From Thermoplasmata archaeon (GTDB taxonomy: Archaea; Thermoplasmatota; Thermoplasmata; Lutacidiplasmatales; UBA184), in the NCBI GenBank assembly GCA_027314915.1, contig DAHUZZ010000009.1, forward strand, positions 4,935-68,934: a stretch of DNA of 64,000 nucleotides, written 5' to 3'. The notes beneath the pieces are model-generated. The model was not told where the DNA came from and ran no database searches. It was given only the letters and a program-made list of their open reading frames with translations. The position numbers and the translations under genes were made by a program. This document shows, in pieces, positions 16,008 to 23,185 of this stretch (the first letter of the stretch is position 1; every line of letters starts with the position of its first letter).

Positions 16008-16219
16008 AGGCCCGCCCGTTTGAAGACTTCATCCGCACTCGGACCGCGCAGGACGGAAAAGCGGACTTTCAATTGCCGCACTAGCCTCGGGGGGAAGTGC
16101 TCTTCCGCCACTTCGAGGATCAAGTCCTCGTAGCTCTGTCCCGAAGCCTTCAACGCGTCCAGGGAGTGCCGCGTGCTCTCATGCAGCTGAATGGATGTCG
16201 TGGGGTCCCGAGCGACCAT
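16004..16219 (-). CDS. Antitoxin, VapB/DUF7557-like
   Basis: The 71-residue protein starts with a short beta-strand and helix (TTSIQLHESTRHSLDALKAS) followed by SYEDLILEVAEEHFPP, the usual pattern of small archaeal antitoxins with a ribbon-helix-helix-like N-terminus that binds the operon promoter. The C-terminal tail would embrace the toxin. The downstream toxin gene is broken by the IS630-like insertion, so the antitoxin is an orphan. It is homologous in layout to the antitoxin at 16480-16716. Confidence 0.7.
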   Translation of the reverse strand: MVARDPTTSIQLHESTRHSLDALKASGQSYEDLILEVAEEHFPPRLVRQLKVRFSVLRGPSADEVFKRAGL

Positions 16220-16330
16220 GGAAGTTGCTATGGCGCACTATGGAGATGAGCGTTGCTCGGGGCCGATGTTCCGGCTGATCGGACCCGCCGGCTGGACTTG
16301 AACGGAAGGGAATCGAACTGTTCGACATTG

Positions 16331-16345
16331 CCCTCCCTTGGCTTG
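16331..16345 (+). repeat. Attachment-site repeat 2 (internal core)
   Basis: CCCTCCCTTGGCTTG is identical to the tRNA-Cys 3' end. The roughly 27 bases before it closely resemble the bases before the 19052 copy (a GAAGGGA stretch, then TCGAACT and TTCG). This suggests both copies derive from the same side of related elements. It lies between the two toxin-antitoxin modules. Confidence 0.75.
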
Positions 16346-16448
16346 AACAACCCGTTCCGTCGACGTGAAAATCGGCTCAGGGCTTCCGCCGATGGCGAGG
16401 GCTCTCCGCAGCCCGAACTTCACTCGCGATTCGCTGGCATGGAGCAAG

Positions 16449-16456
16449 CTATATGC
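16449..16456 (+). promoter_or_regulatory. TATA box for toxin-antitoxin operon
   Basis: CTATATGC is centred about 27 nt before the antitoxin ATG at 16480, fitting a leaderless transcript. The flanking AAGC...GCTT letters give it dyad symmetry that could be an autoregulatory site. Confidence 0.7.
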
Positions 16457-16479
16457 TTGCTATGTGCTGTGACTCCGGC

Positions 16480-16716
16480 ATGATTACGACCGTTCAACTT
16501 TCCCCTGAAACTCGGGCACGTCTCGCGGAGCTGAAACAGAGTCCGCGAGAGACCTACGACGAGGTGCTGAACAAGTTACTCGCGCTCGTGCCGAACGGAG
16601 ACGACGAAGGTCGGTACAGTGCCGCCTTCCGAGTCGGACTCCTCAACGCGCGCCTCGACATCCGCTCGGGTCGAACTGTCGGCAATGAACAGCTCAAGCA
16701 GCGATTAGGCCTCTGA
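16480..16716 (+). CDS. Antitoxin, VapB/DUF7557-like
   Basis: The 78-residue antitoxin begins MITTVQLSPETRARLAELKQ and continues SPRETYDEVLNKLLALVP, the RHH-like DNA-binding and dimerisation region. The C-terminal half probably wraps the toxin. The ATG at 16480 sits 27 nt from a strong TATA box. The stop codon overlaps the first codon of the RelE-like toxin as CTGA, so toxin translation is probably coupled to antitoxin translation. It is intact, unlike the neighbouring module at 15906-16219. Confidence 0.78.
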   Translation: MITTVQLSPETRARLAELKQSPRETYDEVLNKLLALVPNGDDEGRYSAAFRVGLLNARLDIRSGRTVGNEQLKQRLGL

Positions 16717-16970
16717 AGCCGCCTTGGTCCATCGTCTGGTCCGAGACGGCCGCGCGGGACCTGGGACGGCTGGACACGTCAGTCGCGCGGCGAATAGTTC
16801 GCAAGCTGGAGACGGCGTCGACGGATCCCAACCGCTACTTCGAATTCCTTGTGGCCGCAGACGAGCGCAAACTTCGGATCGGGGACTTCAGGTTGCTCGC
16901 GCTGCTGGATCCCGCATCGCGAACCATCCTCGTGGCTCGGGTAGACCATAGGTCTCGTATCTATCAGTAA
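16713..16970 (+). CDS. RelE/ParE-family toxin with CTG start
   Basis: The 85-codon frame reads with the RelE/ParE fold pattern: PPWSIVWSETAARDLGRLD, then RIVRKLETASTDP, then the C-terminal RKLRIGDFRLLALLD and ILVARVDHRSRIYQ, which correspond to the usual RVGDYR and HRSxxY strands of these mRNA-cleaving or gyrase-targeting toxins. There is no ATG, GTG or TTG in frame after the upstream stop. The CTG overlapping the antitoxin TGA is the best start. A non-canonical start would keep toxin synthesis low. Decay of the original start codon is the alternative. Confidence 0.72.
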   Translation: MKPPWSIVWSETAARDLGRLDTSVARRIVRKLETASTDPNRYFEFLVAADERKLRIGDFRLLALLDPASRTILVARVDHRSRIYQ

Positions 16971-17087
16971 ACTCAGAACCTCGCCTTGGGCAGCCTGCCC
17001 GGCCTCGAACGAGAAGGGACTGCAGGAGGGGGGGCCCGGAATAGAATCGGAACTATTCTGCAATGCCCAGGTCAAGACGCAACTGCA

Positions 17088-17255
17088 AAAGGTTCGAAAG
17101 GTCCGAAGGTAGTCCGCGGTCGATTCGGAGGACCTCCCGTCTGCGACGACGACCTCATGCGGTTGGGGCCGAAGCTGCTCGACCGAATCCATGAGCCGTT
17201 CGAGCTGTTGCCGCCGATTTCTCGTCGGGAAAACGATCGCGACGTGGGTCGTCAT
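17088..17255 (-). pseudogene. Glycosyltransferase family 2, N-terminal stump
   Basis: From the ATG at 17255 the first 56 residues look like a GT2 nucleotide-sugar-binding start (HVAIVFPTRNRRQQLERL, then PHEVVVADGRSSEST). After that the frame loses family resemblance and runs antisense to the RelE toxin. The gene is therefore cut at about 17088. The ATG overlaps the stop of an epimerase remnant (ATGA), so both are relics of a polysaccharide-synthesis operon. Confidence 0.6.
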
Positions 17256-17430
17256 TCGGCGAGTCGCTCCCGCGTCCAGAGTATCGTCCTTGCGAGTCCC
17301 GCGTCAAGGTTAACCCGGGGGCGATGGCCGAAGGCCCTCTCTGCCTTCGAGATGTCCAGCCAAGTCCGAAGTCCCTCCTCGCCGCGGCGGTAGCTCCAAG
17401 AGGGATCGAAGTCCATCCGTCCCTTTCCGG
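17252..17430 (-). pseudogene. NAD-dependent sugar epimerase/dehydratase, C-terminal stump
   Basis: The last 58 or so codons of a minus-strand frame read FDPSWSYRRG, LDISKAERAFGHRP and RVNLDAGLARTILWTRE, the typical end of UDP/dTDP-sugar epimerases and 4,6-dehydratases. Everything upstream is replaced by the IS66-like element, whose terminal repeat begins at 17431. It is followed, with ATGA overlap, by the GT2 stump. Confidence 0.65.
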
Positions 17431-17448
17431 GTGAGCCTTCACGAACCG
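17431..17448 (+). repeat. IS66-like left terminal inverted repeat
   Basis: GTGAGCCTTCACGAACCG is the exact reverse complement of 18983-19000. It replaces the coding sequence of the epimerase remnant. Confidence 0.9.
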
Positions 17449-17524
17449 GCCTGACGAGAGTCCGGTGACCCCCGCTTCCTTTGGACCGACGACTATTTTT
17501 CCGGGAAGCCCTTGACCTCTCGGC

Positions 17525-18933
17525 GTGCCTCGGTCCGGTGCGCCGCGCCAGATCGTCTTCACCGAGGAGCAATGGTCCGCTCACGTGGCCGAGGACGAGC
17601 GCCTCCGCGCCCGAGTAGAGGTGCTGGAGGCCGCCTCCCGGGAGCAGGGCCGTCGTCCGCCTCCACCCCCCTGGGCGAAGGCGAACACTCCCAAGCCTCC
17701 TGAAGGAGAGCGGAACAAGCCCGGGGCCAAGGAGGGCCACGAAGCGCACCATCGCCCCGCCCCCTCCGGGGAGAGCGCGGACGTCGAGCTCGCCCTGAAG
17801 CTCCGCCACGGTGCATGTGGCGAAGAGCTCGGGGAGCCGTTCGCCTGGACCGACGCTGGGTCGACAAGCTCGTCCCGGGCCATGTCGAGCACCGCCACTA
17901 TCGGGTGGCGCACTACCGTTGCGGGAAGTGCCGAAAGCTCTCGGCGGCGAAGGTTCCGAGCCGAGCCGCTCCCCCGAAGAGTCGTTTCTGCTGGGGGACT
18001 CACGTCCTCGTGGCGGGGTGGCACGCGGTCGGGTTGACCCACAGCAGGATCCAGATGCTCCTCGAGTCGGACCACGGCCAGAAGGTCTCGCTGGGCGAGG
18101 TCGACAAGATGCTGGCCCGGGCGGGAAAGCTGTTCGCCCCGGCCGTCGAGGCGATCACCGCGGCGATTCGAGAGGGGAGGGAAGTGGTCGTCGACAACAC
18201 CGGCTGGAGGGTGGACGGAGTGAACCACTTCCTGTGGGACTTCATCGCGCCCGAGATCAAGGCGGCGCTGTTCGTCGTGGACCGCTCGGGCGGGCACCAG
18301 GTGCCCGTGCGGGTGCTCCCCGGGAACCCGGGGCCGACGGTGGTGTGTGATGGAGGGAAGTGCTTCAACCCGTGGAAGGGCAAGAAGCAGATCCAGCGGG
18401 ACGGGGTGCACATCCGACGGCACGCGAAGGAGGGGCGGCTCGGCTACGAGACGATCTCGGACGCCCCGGACTGGCGGTGGCTCAAGTCGGTGAAGTCGGC
18501 CGCCGAGGCCGTGCTGAAGACCGCGAAGTTGCCGAGGGGGAAGGAGCGGGACCGGAAGGTGGCCGAGGTCCGCCGTCGGGTCGATCGGCGGCTGGCACGA
18601 GAGGTCGACGGGGAGCCCGCGCGCAAACTGAGGAAGTATCTCGTCGACCGGGGCGAGGAACTGTGGACGTGGGTCGAGACGGGCGGACTCGCACAGAGCC
18701 ACGCGGCGGAGCAAGGCCTTCGGTTCCACATCGCGGGGAAGCGGAAGGTGAGCGGCGGGAGTCGCGCTCTCGTGGGAGCGGTGCGGACCGCGGCGCTGGC
18801 GAGCATCCACGCCGCGGCCCGGATGCGAGCGATCCCCTTCGCGGAAGTGGGCCATCGACGGTTGCGGGAGGAGGCGGACCCGCCTCTCCCGGGGGCGGGA
18901 CCCCAAAGCCCCCCGGGTCCTCTCACGAGTTGA
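17525..18933 (+). pseudogene. IS66-family transposase, frameshifted
   Basis: The N-terminal frame (from about 17525) holds the IS66 features: a coiled-coil LRARVEVLEAA, a Pro/Lys-rich linker with PGAKEGH, and LKLRHGACGEEL. The catalytic part continues in another frame (open from 17815): CGKC, DNTGWRVDG, VVCDGGKCFN, then QSHAAEQGLRFH and GGSRALVGAVRTAAL, giving the D, D, E residues. The two frames join near 17850-17865 by a -1 shift. I see no clear slippery heptamer, so mutation is more likely than programmed frameshifting. The IS66 signature normally has DETGWR; here it is DNTGWR. Confidence 0.75.
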
Positions 18934-18982
18934 GCGCCGCGACAGGTTCAGGGGCCGGGGCGCTTTCCCTTCCGTCAAGGCA

Positions 18983-19000
18983 CGGTTCGTGAAGGCTCAC
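18983..19000 (-). repeat. IS66-like right terminal inverted repeat
   Basis: This is the reverse complement of the left repeat at 17431-17448. The next bases inward are also partly complementary (GCCT(T)GACG pattern). Confidence 0.9.
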
Positions 19001-19051
19001 GGGAAGCGCGAACTAATCCTTCGTTGAAGGGATTCGAACTATTCGGTCTTG

Positions 19052-19073
19052 CCCTCCCTTGGCTTGCGCATCC
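19052..19073 (+). repeat. Attachment-site repeat 3 (attR)
   Basis: This is 22 nt identical to the tRNA-Cys 3' end and its flank at 14572-14593. The following 70 nt or so also resemble the sequence after the tRNA. It closes the island on the right. The remaining interval up to 19382 contains no gene I can support. Confidence 0.8.
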
Positions 19074-19382
19074 CGTTCACCTGCCGTGAATGCTCTGCGT
19101 CGGAGCGGTGGTGCGGCGGCCGAGGGGGCGCGACCTCGAGGCGACCGACTCCATCCGTTGGGCCATGAGCCACCGGATCCCGTGTTCCGAGGCCTCCCGC
19201 ACCCGAACGGTCCGGAGGGCCGAGAGCTTCCCCGGGTCGCCATCGCGGCCCCATGCCCGCGTGCCTGAGCGTTGCCCGGATCCGGAACTCCGGCGAACCA
19301 TCCGGCCGGTAGGGCCCGACCCGTCGCCGTGCAGCGGAGCCAGGTCGCGCGGTCGTGGTCGCGGCAGGTAGATGTGGGAAGC

Positions 19383-21389
19383 GTGATCTTCCGGGCCCTA
19401 GCGAGGGACGAGTTGCGGAGGGCCTTCTACTCCTCGAGAATCCCGGCGTTCCTCGGGGCGGACCCCCGAGAGGTGCTCGCCTCCTTGGCCCTCGCGTCGG
19501 CGGAGGCCGGGTTCGCCCCCGAGCCGCCCCAGCTCTCGGCGTGGGAGGAGGAGATCCGGATCCTCCGGCGCGCCCTCGACGGACTCCCGGGGGGCATCTT
19601 CCTCGAGTTCAGCATCCCGAGGATGGGACTTCGTGCCGACGCGGTGCTCCTCACGGGGTCCGCCGCGATCGTCCTCGAGTTCAAGACCGGGGACTCGTCG
19701 CTCACCACGGCCGCTCGCGAGCAGGTCTGGGATTACGCCCTCGATCTCAAGAACTTCCACCTCACGAGCCACGCGCTGACCATCGTGCCCGTCCTCGTGA
19801 CGGCGCGCGCCCCCACGCCCGCGGGCCCGGTCGGTGATATCGCGCCCGGCTCGGTGCCCGAGCCGCTCTCCGCCACGACGGATTCCCTCCCCTCCCTGCT
19901 GGGCGCGCTGGCCGATCGGTTCCGAGCCGGACCCCTCGACCCGGTCGCATGGGAGGAGGGCCGGTACGCCCCGACCCCCACGATCATCGAAGCCGCGCTC
20001 GCGCTCTACCGGAACCACTCGGTCGCGGAGATCTCGAGGTCGGACGCCGCGGCGAGCAACCTGACCTCCACCTCGGAGAGGGTCGAGGCGATCGTCCAGG
20101 AGGCTCGGGCGGGTTCGAGACGGGCGATCTGCTTCGTCACCGGGGTCCCGGGCGCCGGGAAGACCCTGACCGGGCTGAACATCGCGACCAAGTACCTCGG
20201 GGAGGACCACCCGTGGCACGCGGTCTACCTGTCGGGGAACGGACCGCTCGTCCAGATCCTCACCGAGGCGCTCGCCCGGGACCGCCGGGACCGGCTCGCG
20301 GCGAAGGGGATGAAACCGAAGCTCGGCAGCTGCCGGAGCGAGGTCAAGGCGTTCGTCCAGAACGTGCACCACTTCCGGGACGAGTACCTCAAGGACGAGG
20401 GGGCGCCCCACGAGCACGTCACGATCTTCGATGAAGCCCAGCGGGCCTGGACCCGCCGGCAGTCGGCGAACTTCATGAAGCGCCGGAAGGGGGTGACCGG
20501 CCACGACCGGTCCGAGCCCGGGTTCCTGATCTCGTGCCTGGACCGCCACCCGGACTGGGCGGTCGCCATCTGCCTGGTCGGGGGCGGGCAGGAGATCAAC
20601 ACCGGCGAGGCGGGGATCGCGGAGTGGCTCGACTCCGTGAACGACTCCTTCCCGGGATGGGAGGTGCACATCTCCGACCACCTCTCCGAACGGGAGTACG
20701 CTTCCGGCGCCGCGCTGGCCCGCCTCCGGCAGACCCACCGGGTCGAGACCCATCCCGAGCTGCACCTCGGAGTCTCCCTTCGCTCCTTCCGGGCGGAGCA
20801 CGTCTCGGACCTGGTGTCCCAGATCCTCGCGCTGGAGCTCGAGGAGGCGCGGAGGTCGATGGGCCAGATCCCGCGCTACCCGATCCGGCTCACGCGCAGC
20901 CTCCCGGACGCCAAGCGATGGCTCCGACGCCAGGCCCGGGGCTCGGAGCGCTACGGGATGGTGGTGTCCTCCCGGGCCGAGCGCCTGAAGCCGCATGCCA
21001 TCGACGTCCGTGCGCCGGTGAACCCGGTGCACTGGTTCCTGGATGGCCGGGACGACACCCGATCCTCGTACTACCTGGAGGACGCGGCCACCGAGTTCCA
21101 GGTGCAGGGCCTCGAGCTCGACTGGAGCTGCGTGGTGTGGGACGCCGACCTGCGGTTCGCCGGCCCCGCGTGGGAGCACTTCGAGTTCAGGGGGCGAAAC
21201 TGGCAACGCATCCGGGCCGCCGAGCGGAAGCGCTACCTCGAGAACACCTACCGCGTGCTCCTGACCCGGGCTCGCCAGGGTATGGTGATCGTGGTGCCCT
21301 TCGGGGACCCCGAGGATCCGACCCGCCGCCCCGAGCTGTACGATCCCACCTTCCGCTACCTCTCGGAGGTGGGCATCGCCCCCGTCTGA
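19383..21389 (+). CDS. DUF2075-type P-loop NTPase with nuclease-like N-terminus
   Basis: The product of about 668 residues belongs to the DUF2075 (Schlafen-group-3-like, helicase-related) proteins, often found in mobile or defence loci. The N-terminal 190 residues include GIFLEFSIPRMGLRADAVLL and VLEFKTGD, resembling a restriction-nuclease-like D-ExK core. Then come Walker A GVPGAGKTLTG, Walker B VTIFDEAQRAW, a motif III-like CLVGGGQEINTGE, and C-terminal EFQVQGLELDWSCVVWD with LLTRARQGMVI, as in superfamily 1 helicases. The start is uncertain. GTG at 19383 (or 19374) matches the short family N-terminus; the frame opens at 19272. It directly follows attR. Confidence 0.8.
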   Translation: MIFRALARDELRRAFYSSRIPAFLGADPREVLASLALASAEAGFAPEPPQLSAWEEEIRILRRALDGLPGGIFLEFSIPRMGLRADAVLLTGSAAIVLEFKTGDSSLTTAAREQVWDYALDLKNFHLTSHALTIVPVLVTARAPTPAGPVGDIAPGSVPEPLSATTDSLPSLLGALADRFRAGPLDPVAWEEGRYAPTPTIIEAALALYRNHSVAEISRSDAAASNLTSTSERVEAIVQEARAGSRRAICFVTGVPGAGKTLTGLNIATKYLGEDHPWHAVYLSGNGPLVQILTEALARDRRDRLAAKGMKPKLGSCRSEVKAFVQNVHHFRDEYLKDEGAPHEHVTIFDEAQRAWTRRQSANFMKRRKGVTGHDRSEPGFLISCLDRHPDWAVAICLVGGGQEINTGEAGIAEWLDSVNDSFPGWEVHISDHLSEREYASGAALARLRQTHRVETHPELHLGVSLRSFRAEHVSDLVSQILALELEEARRSMGQIPRYPIRLTRSLPDAKRWLRRQARGSERYGMVVSSRAERLKPHAIDVRAPVNPVHWFLDGRDDTRSSYYLEDAATEFQVQGLELDWSCVVWDADLRFAGPAWEHFEFRGRNWQRIRAAERKRYLENTYRVLLTRARQGMVIVVPFGDPEDPTRRPELYDPTFRYLSEVGIAPV

Positions 21390-21464
21390 GGGCGATGCGA
21401 CGAACGGTCCCGGGCCCCGGGCGGCCCCTCCCTCCGCCCTCCCGGCGCCCTCGCGGCCGCGCCG

Positions 21465-22178
21465 TCAGTCCGGAAGAGGCCACTTCTCGAGGAGCTTCTT
21501 CTCGACGGTCGCCAGCGCCTCGGACAGGCTCGAGGCCGCCATCCCGAGAGAGCCCGCCAGGGCCGTGAGCGTGACCTTCCGGGGGACCTCGAAGTAGCCC
21601 GCCGCCAGAGCCCGCCGAAGGAGGTCCGCCTGGCGCGGGGTGAGGGGGCCCCAGGGACCGCGATCCTCCGAATGTCGGACCGACTCGATGTCGGCGTCCG
21701 GAGCCTCCGCGCGGATCCGGGCGAGGAGCGCCCGCTGCTTCGCCTCGGGGGCGACGACCACCCACGCGGCCTCGCCGGCCCGGATGGTGAAGGGGAACCG
21801 GCGCATCAGGCGGAGCTCGCGGAAGATGGGGATGAACCGCGACGGGCGGTGGACCACGCGCAGGTGGAGCCGGTCGGCGCTCCGTTCGAGCTCCTCCACC
21901 TCGCGGACCTGGGGAAGCGACCGGAGCTCCTCCGCCCACCCCATGGGCTCGGGGACCCGCAGCACGATCTCGGTCAGGCTGGTGACCCGGTCGACGTCGA
22001 GACGGCTCTGCACGTCGATCCGCACGTCCGGGAACTTCCGGGAGAAGTTCCCGATCCAGGCCGACTCGGGGAGGGGCACCCTCAGCCGGCAGATGTCCAC
22101 CAGCTGCTGGGATCGGCGGGCGGGGGCGGGCGGCGGGCCCGCCGAGGCCCGGGCCGCCGAGCCTCGCGGGCGCGTCAC
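21465..22178 (-). CDS. Bat-type HTH transcriptional regulator
   Basis: The 237-residue protein ends in an HTH_10 (bacterio-opsin activator) domain: LTPRQADLLRRALAAGYFEV, then TLTALAGSLGMAASSLSEAL, then VEKKLL. The N-terminal 150 residues are a sensor-like region without a recognised cofactor motif. Such regulators are common in Thermoplasmata and haloarchaea. A TATA element at 22203-22208 is 27 nt before GTG 22178; GTG 22184 is the alternative start. It is convergent with the DUF2075 gene. Its target is unknown; the divergent hemerythrin operon is a candidate. Confidence 0.82.
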   Translation of the reverse strand: MTRPRGSAARASAGPPPAPARRSQQLVDICRLRVPLPESAWIGNFSRKFPDVRIDVQSRLDVDRVTSLTEIVLRVPEPMGWAEELRSLPQVREVEELERSADRLHLRVVHRPSRFIPIFRELRLMRRFPFTIRAGEAAWVVVAPEAKQRALLARIRAEAPDADIESVRHSEDRGPWGPLTPRQADLLRRALAAGYFEVPRKVTLTALAGSLGMAASSLSEALATVEKKLLEKWPLPD

Positions 22179-22202
22179 GGGCACCGAACCCCCCTCTCGG
22201 GA

Positions 22203-22208
22203 GATATT
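22203..22208 (-). promoter_or_regulatory. TATA box for the Bat-type regulator
   Basis: GATATT on the plus strand gives AATATC on the minus strand, centred about 27 nt before GTG 22178. Because it is nearly symmetric it could also serve the divergent operon at 22319. Confidence 0.55.
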
Positions 22209-22318
22209 CGTTGCGAGATGGGCCCCGGGGCCCCTTGCTTCCCGGCGGTTCCGAACGCCCTAGGCAGTCGGGCTACGCCTCCCGCGGTGCTCCCGCTCTT
22301 GGAGAGAGGTTCGGAACC

Positions 22319-23185
22319 ATGACCGACCCACCATCCGAAGACCCGGACCCGCTGGACGAGCTCGCACGCGAGAACGAGGTGATCGGGAGGCTCGATGAGC
22401 GCCTCGGGGAGCTGGCCCTCGGGCTCCGCACCGGGACCGAGCCGTCCCCCGGCGAGATCGCCGAAGGGCTCCGTCTCTTCGAGCAGTACGTCGGGGTCCA
22501 CGCCCTCCGGTTCGACGAGGCCCTCGAACCCGAGGCCCGCCCGGTCGCGATGTCCTCCTGTTCCGAGCACCTGGACGCGATCCACCAGGACCGGGCGGTG
22601 CTCCCGGAGCGGCTCGCCCCGGTCCGCACGGCCCTCGGGCGGTACGCTCCGGCGGACCCCGAACGCCGGGAGGCGCTGGCGAGGGAGCTCGCCACGCTCG
22701 CCCAGCACGAGCACGAGAAGCTCGACTACGAGAACGACGTCCCGCTCTCGTGCCTCCGGGCGGCGCTCCCCGACGACGCGGCCCGGCGGGTCGCCCGCAC
22801 CTTCGACCGCACCCAGCGCCCGCTCGAGGACCTGGAAGGTCACATCGAGCGGTACCTCCACCGCGAACCGGGGAAGGCGACCGAGCGGTTCCCCGTCCGG
22901 TGCGCCCATTCCGGGTGCCCCCGTCGATCCGAGGCCGAGAGCTACCCGGCCGAGCGCGGCCATCTGGGGATCCGCGGGCCCACCGGATGGAAGGTGGTCC
23001 CGCGTCCCCCGAAGTTCACCGGAGGGGTCGTCACCCTGGGCATCGACTTCTGGTGCCCCGATCACGTTCCCGCTCCGGCCCCCGCGGCCCCGTCCACCCT
23101 CCGCGGGGGACCGGGGGCGGAGCCGATCGGCTCGGAGCCCTCCACCCCGTCCCACGGTGAGGTGGTCCCCCCGGCGCTCGCATGA
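22319..23185 (+). CDS. Hemerythrin-like domain protein
   Basis: The 288-residue protein has a four-helix pattern with metal-ligand-like His/Glu pairs: FEQYVGVHALRFDEAL, CSEHLDAIHQDR and TLAQHEHEKLDYEND, as in hemerythrin/HHE di-iron proteins that bind O2 or NO or sense redox state. A C-terminal region of about 110 residues contains two cysteine pairs (VRCAHSGCPRRSE) and a proline-rich tail, and is not recognised. The ATG at 22319 follows GGAGAG by about 10-12 nt. It overlaps the next membrane-protein gene by ATGA and starts a three-gene operon. Confidence 0.68.
   Translation: MTDPPSEDPDPLDELARENEVIGRLDERLGELALGLRTGTEPSPGEIAEGLRLFEQYVGVHALRFDEALEPEARPVAMSSCSEHLDAIHQDRAVLPERLAPVRTALGRYAPADPERREALARELATLAQHEHEKLDYENDVPLSCLRAALPDDAARRVARTFDRTQRPLEDLEGHIERYLHREPGKATERFPVRCAHSGCPRRSEAESYPAERGHLGIRGPTGWKVVPRPPKFTGGVVTLGIDFWCPDHVPAPAPAAPSTLRGGPGAEPIGSEPSTPSHGEVVPPALA

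Larger units (their letters stand above)
17431..19000 (+). mobile_element. IS66-like insertion sequence
   Basis: The 1570-bp element is bounded by perfect 18-bp terminal inverted repeats (17431-17448 and 18983-19000), with imperfect complementarity extending to about 30 bp. It contains a single transposase region of IS66 type on the plus strand, now split by a frameshift. The 8-bp flanks do not match (CTTTCCGG against GGGAAGCG), so no target duplication is visible. The epimerase gene does not resume on the far side, pointing to deletion or recombination after insertion. Confidence 0.8.
14587..19066. other. Degenerate integrative island in tRNA-Cys
   Basis: The 4.5-kb segment between the outer copies of the tRNA 3' end differs from its surroundings. 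It is less GC-rich in its left half and has lower gene density, two toxin-antitoxin modules, two insertion sequences and truncated genes. A middle copy of the core (16331) splits it into segments of about 1.75 and 2.7 kb, as expected for tandem or nested integrations. No integrase gene is present, so the island is probably immobile. Stretches without a recognisable gene are 14587-14843 and 15324-15430. Confidence 0.7.

Noticed and set aside
17850-17865. Programmed -1 frameshifting in the IS66-like transposase.
   Set aside because: No A-rich or X-XXY-YYZ slippery heptamer is visible, and IS66 transposases are normally encoded in one frame. A mutation is the simpler reading.
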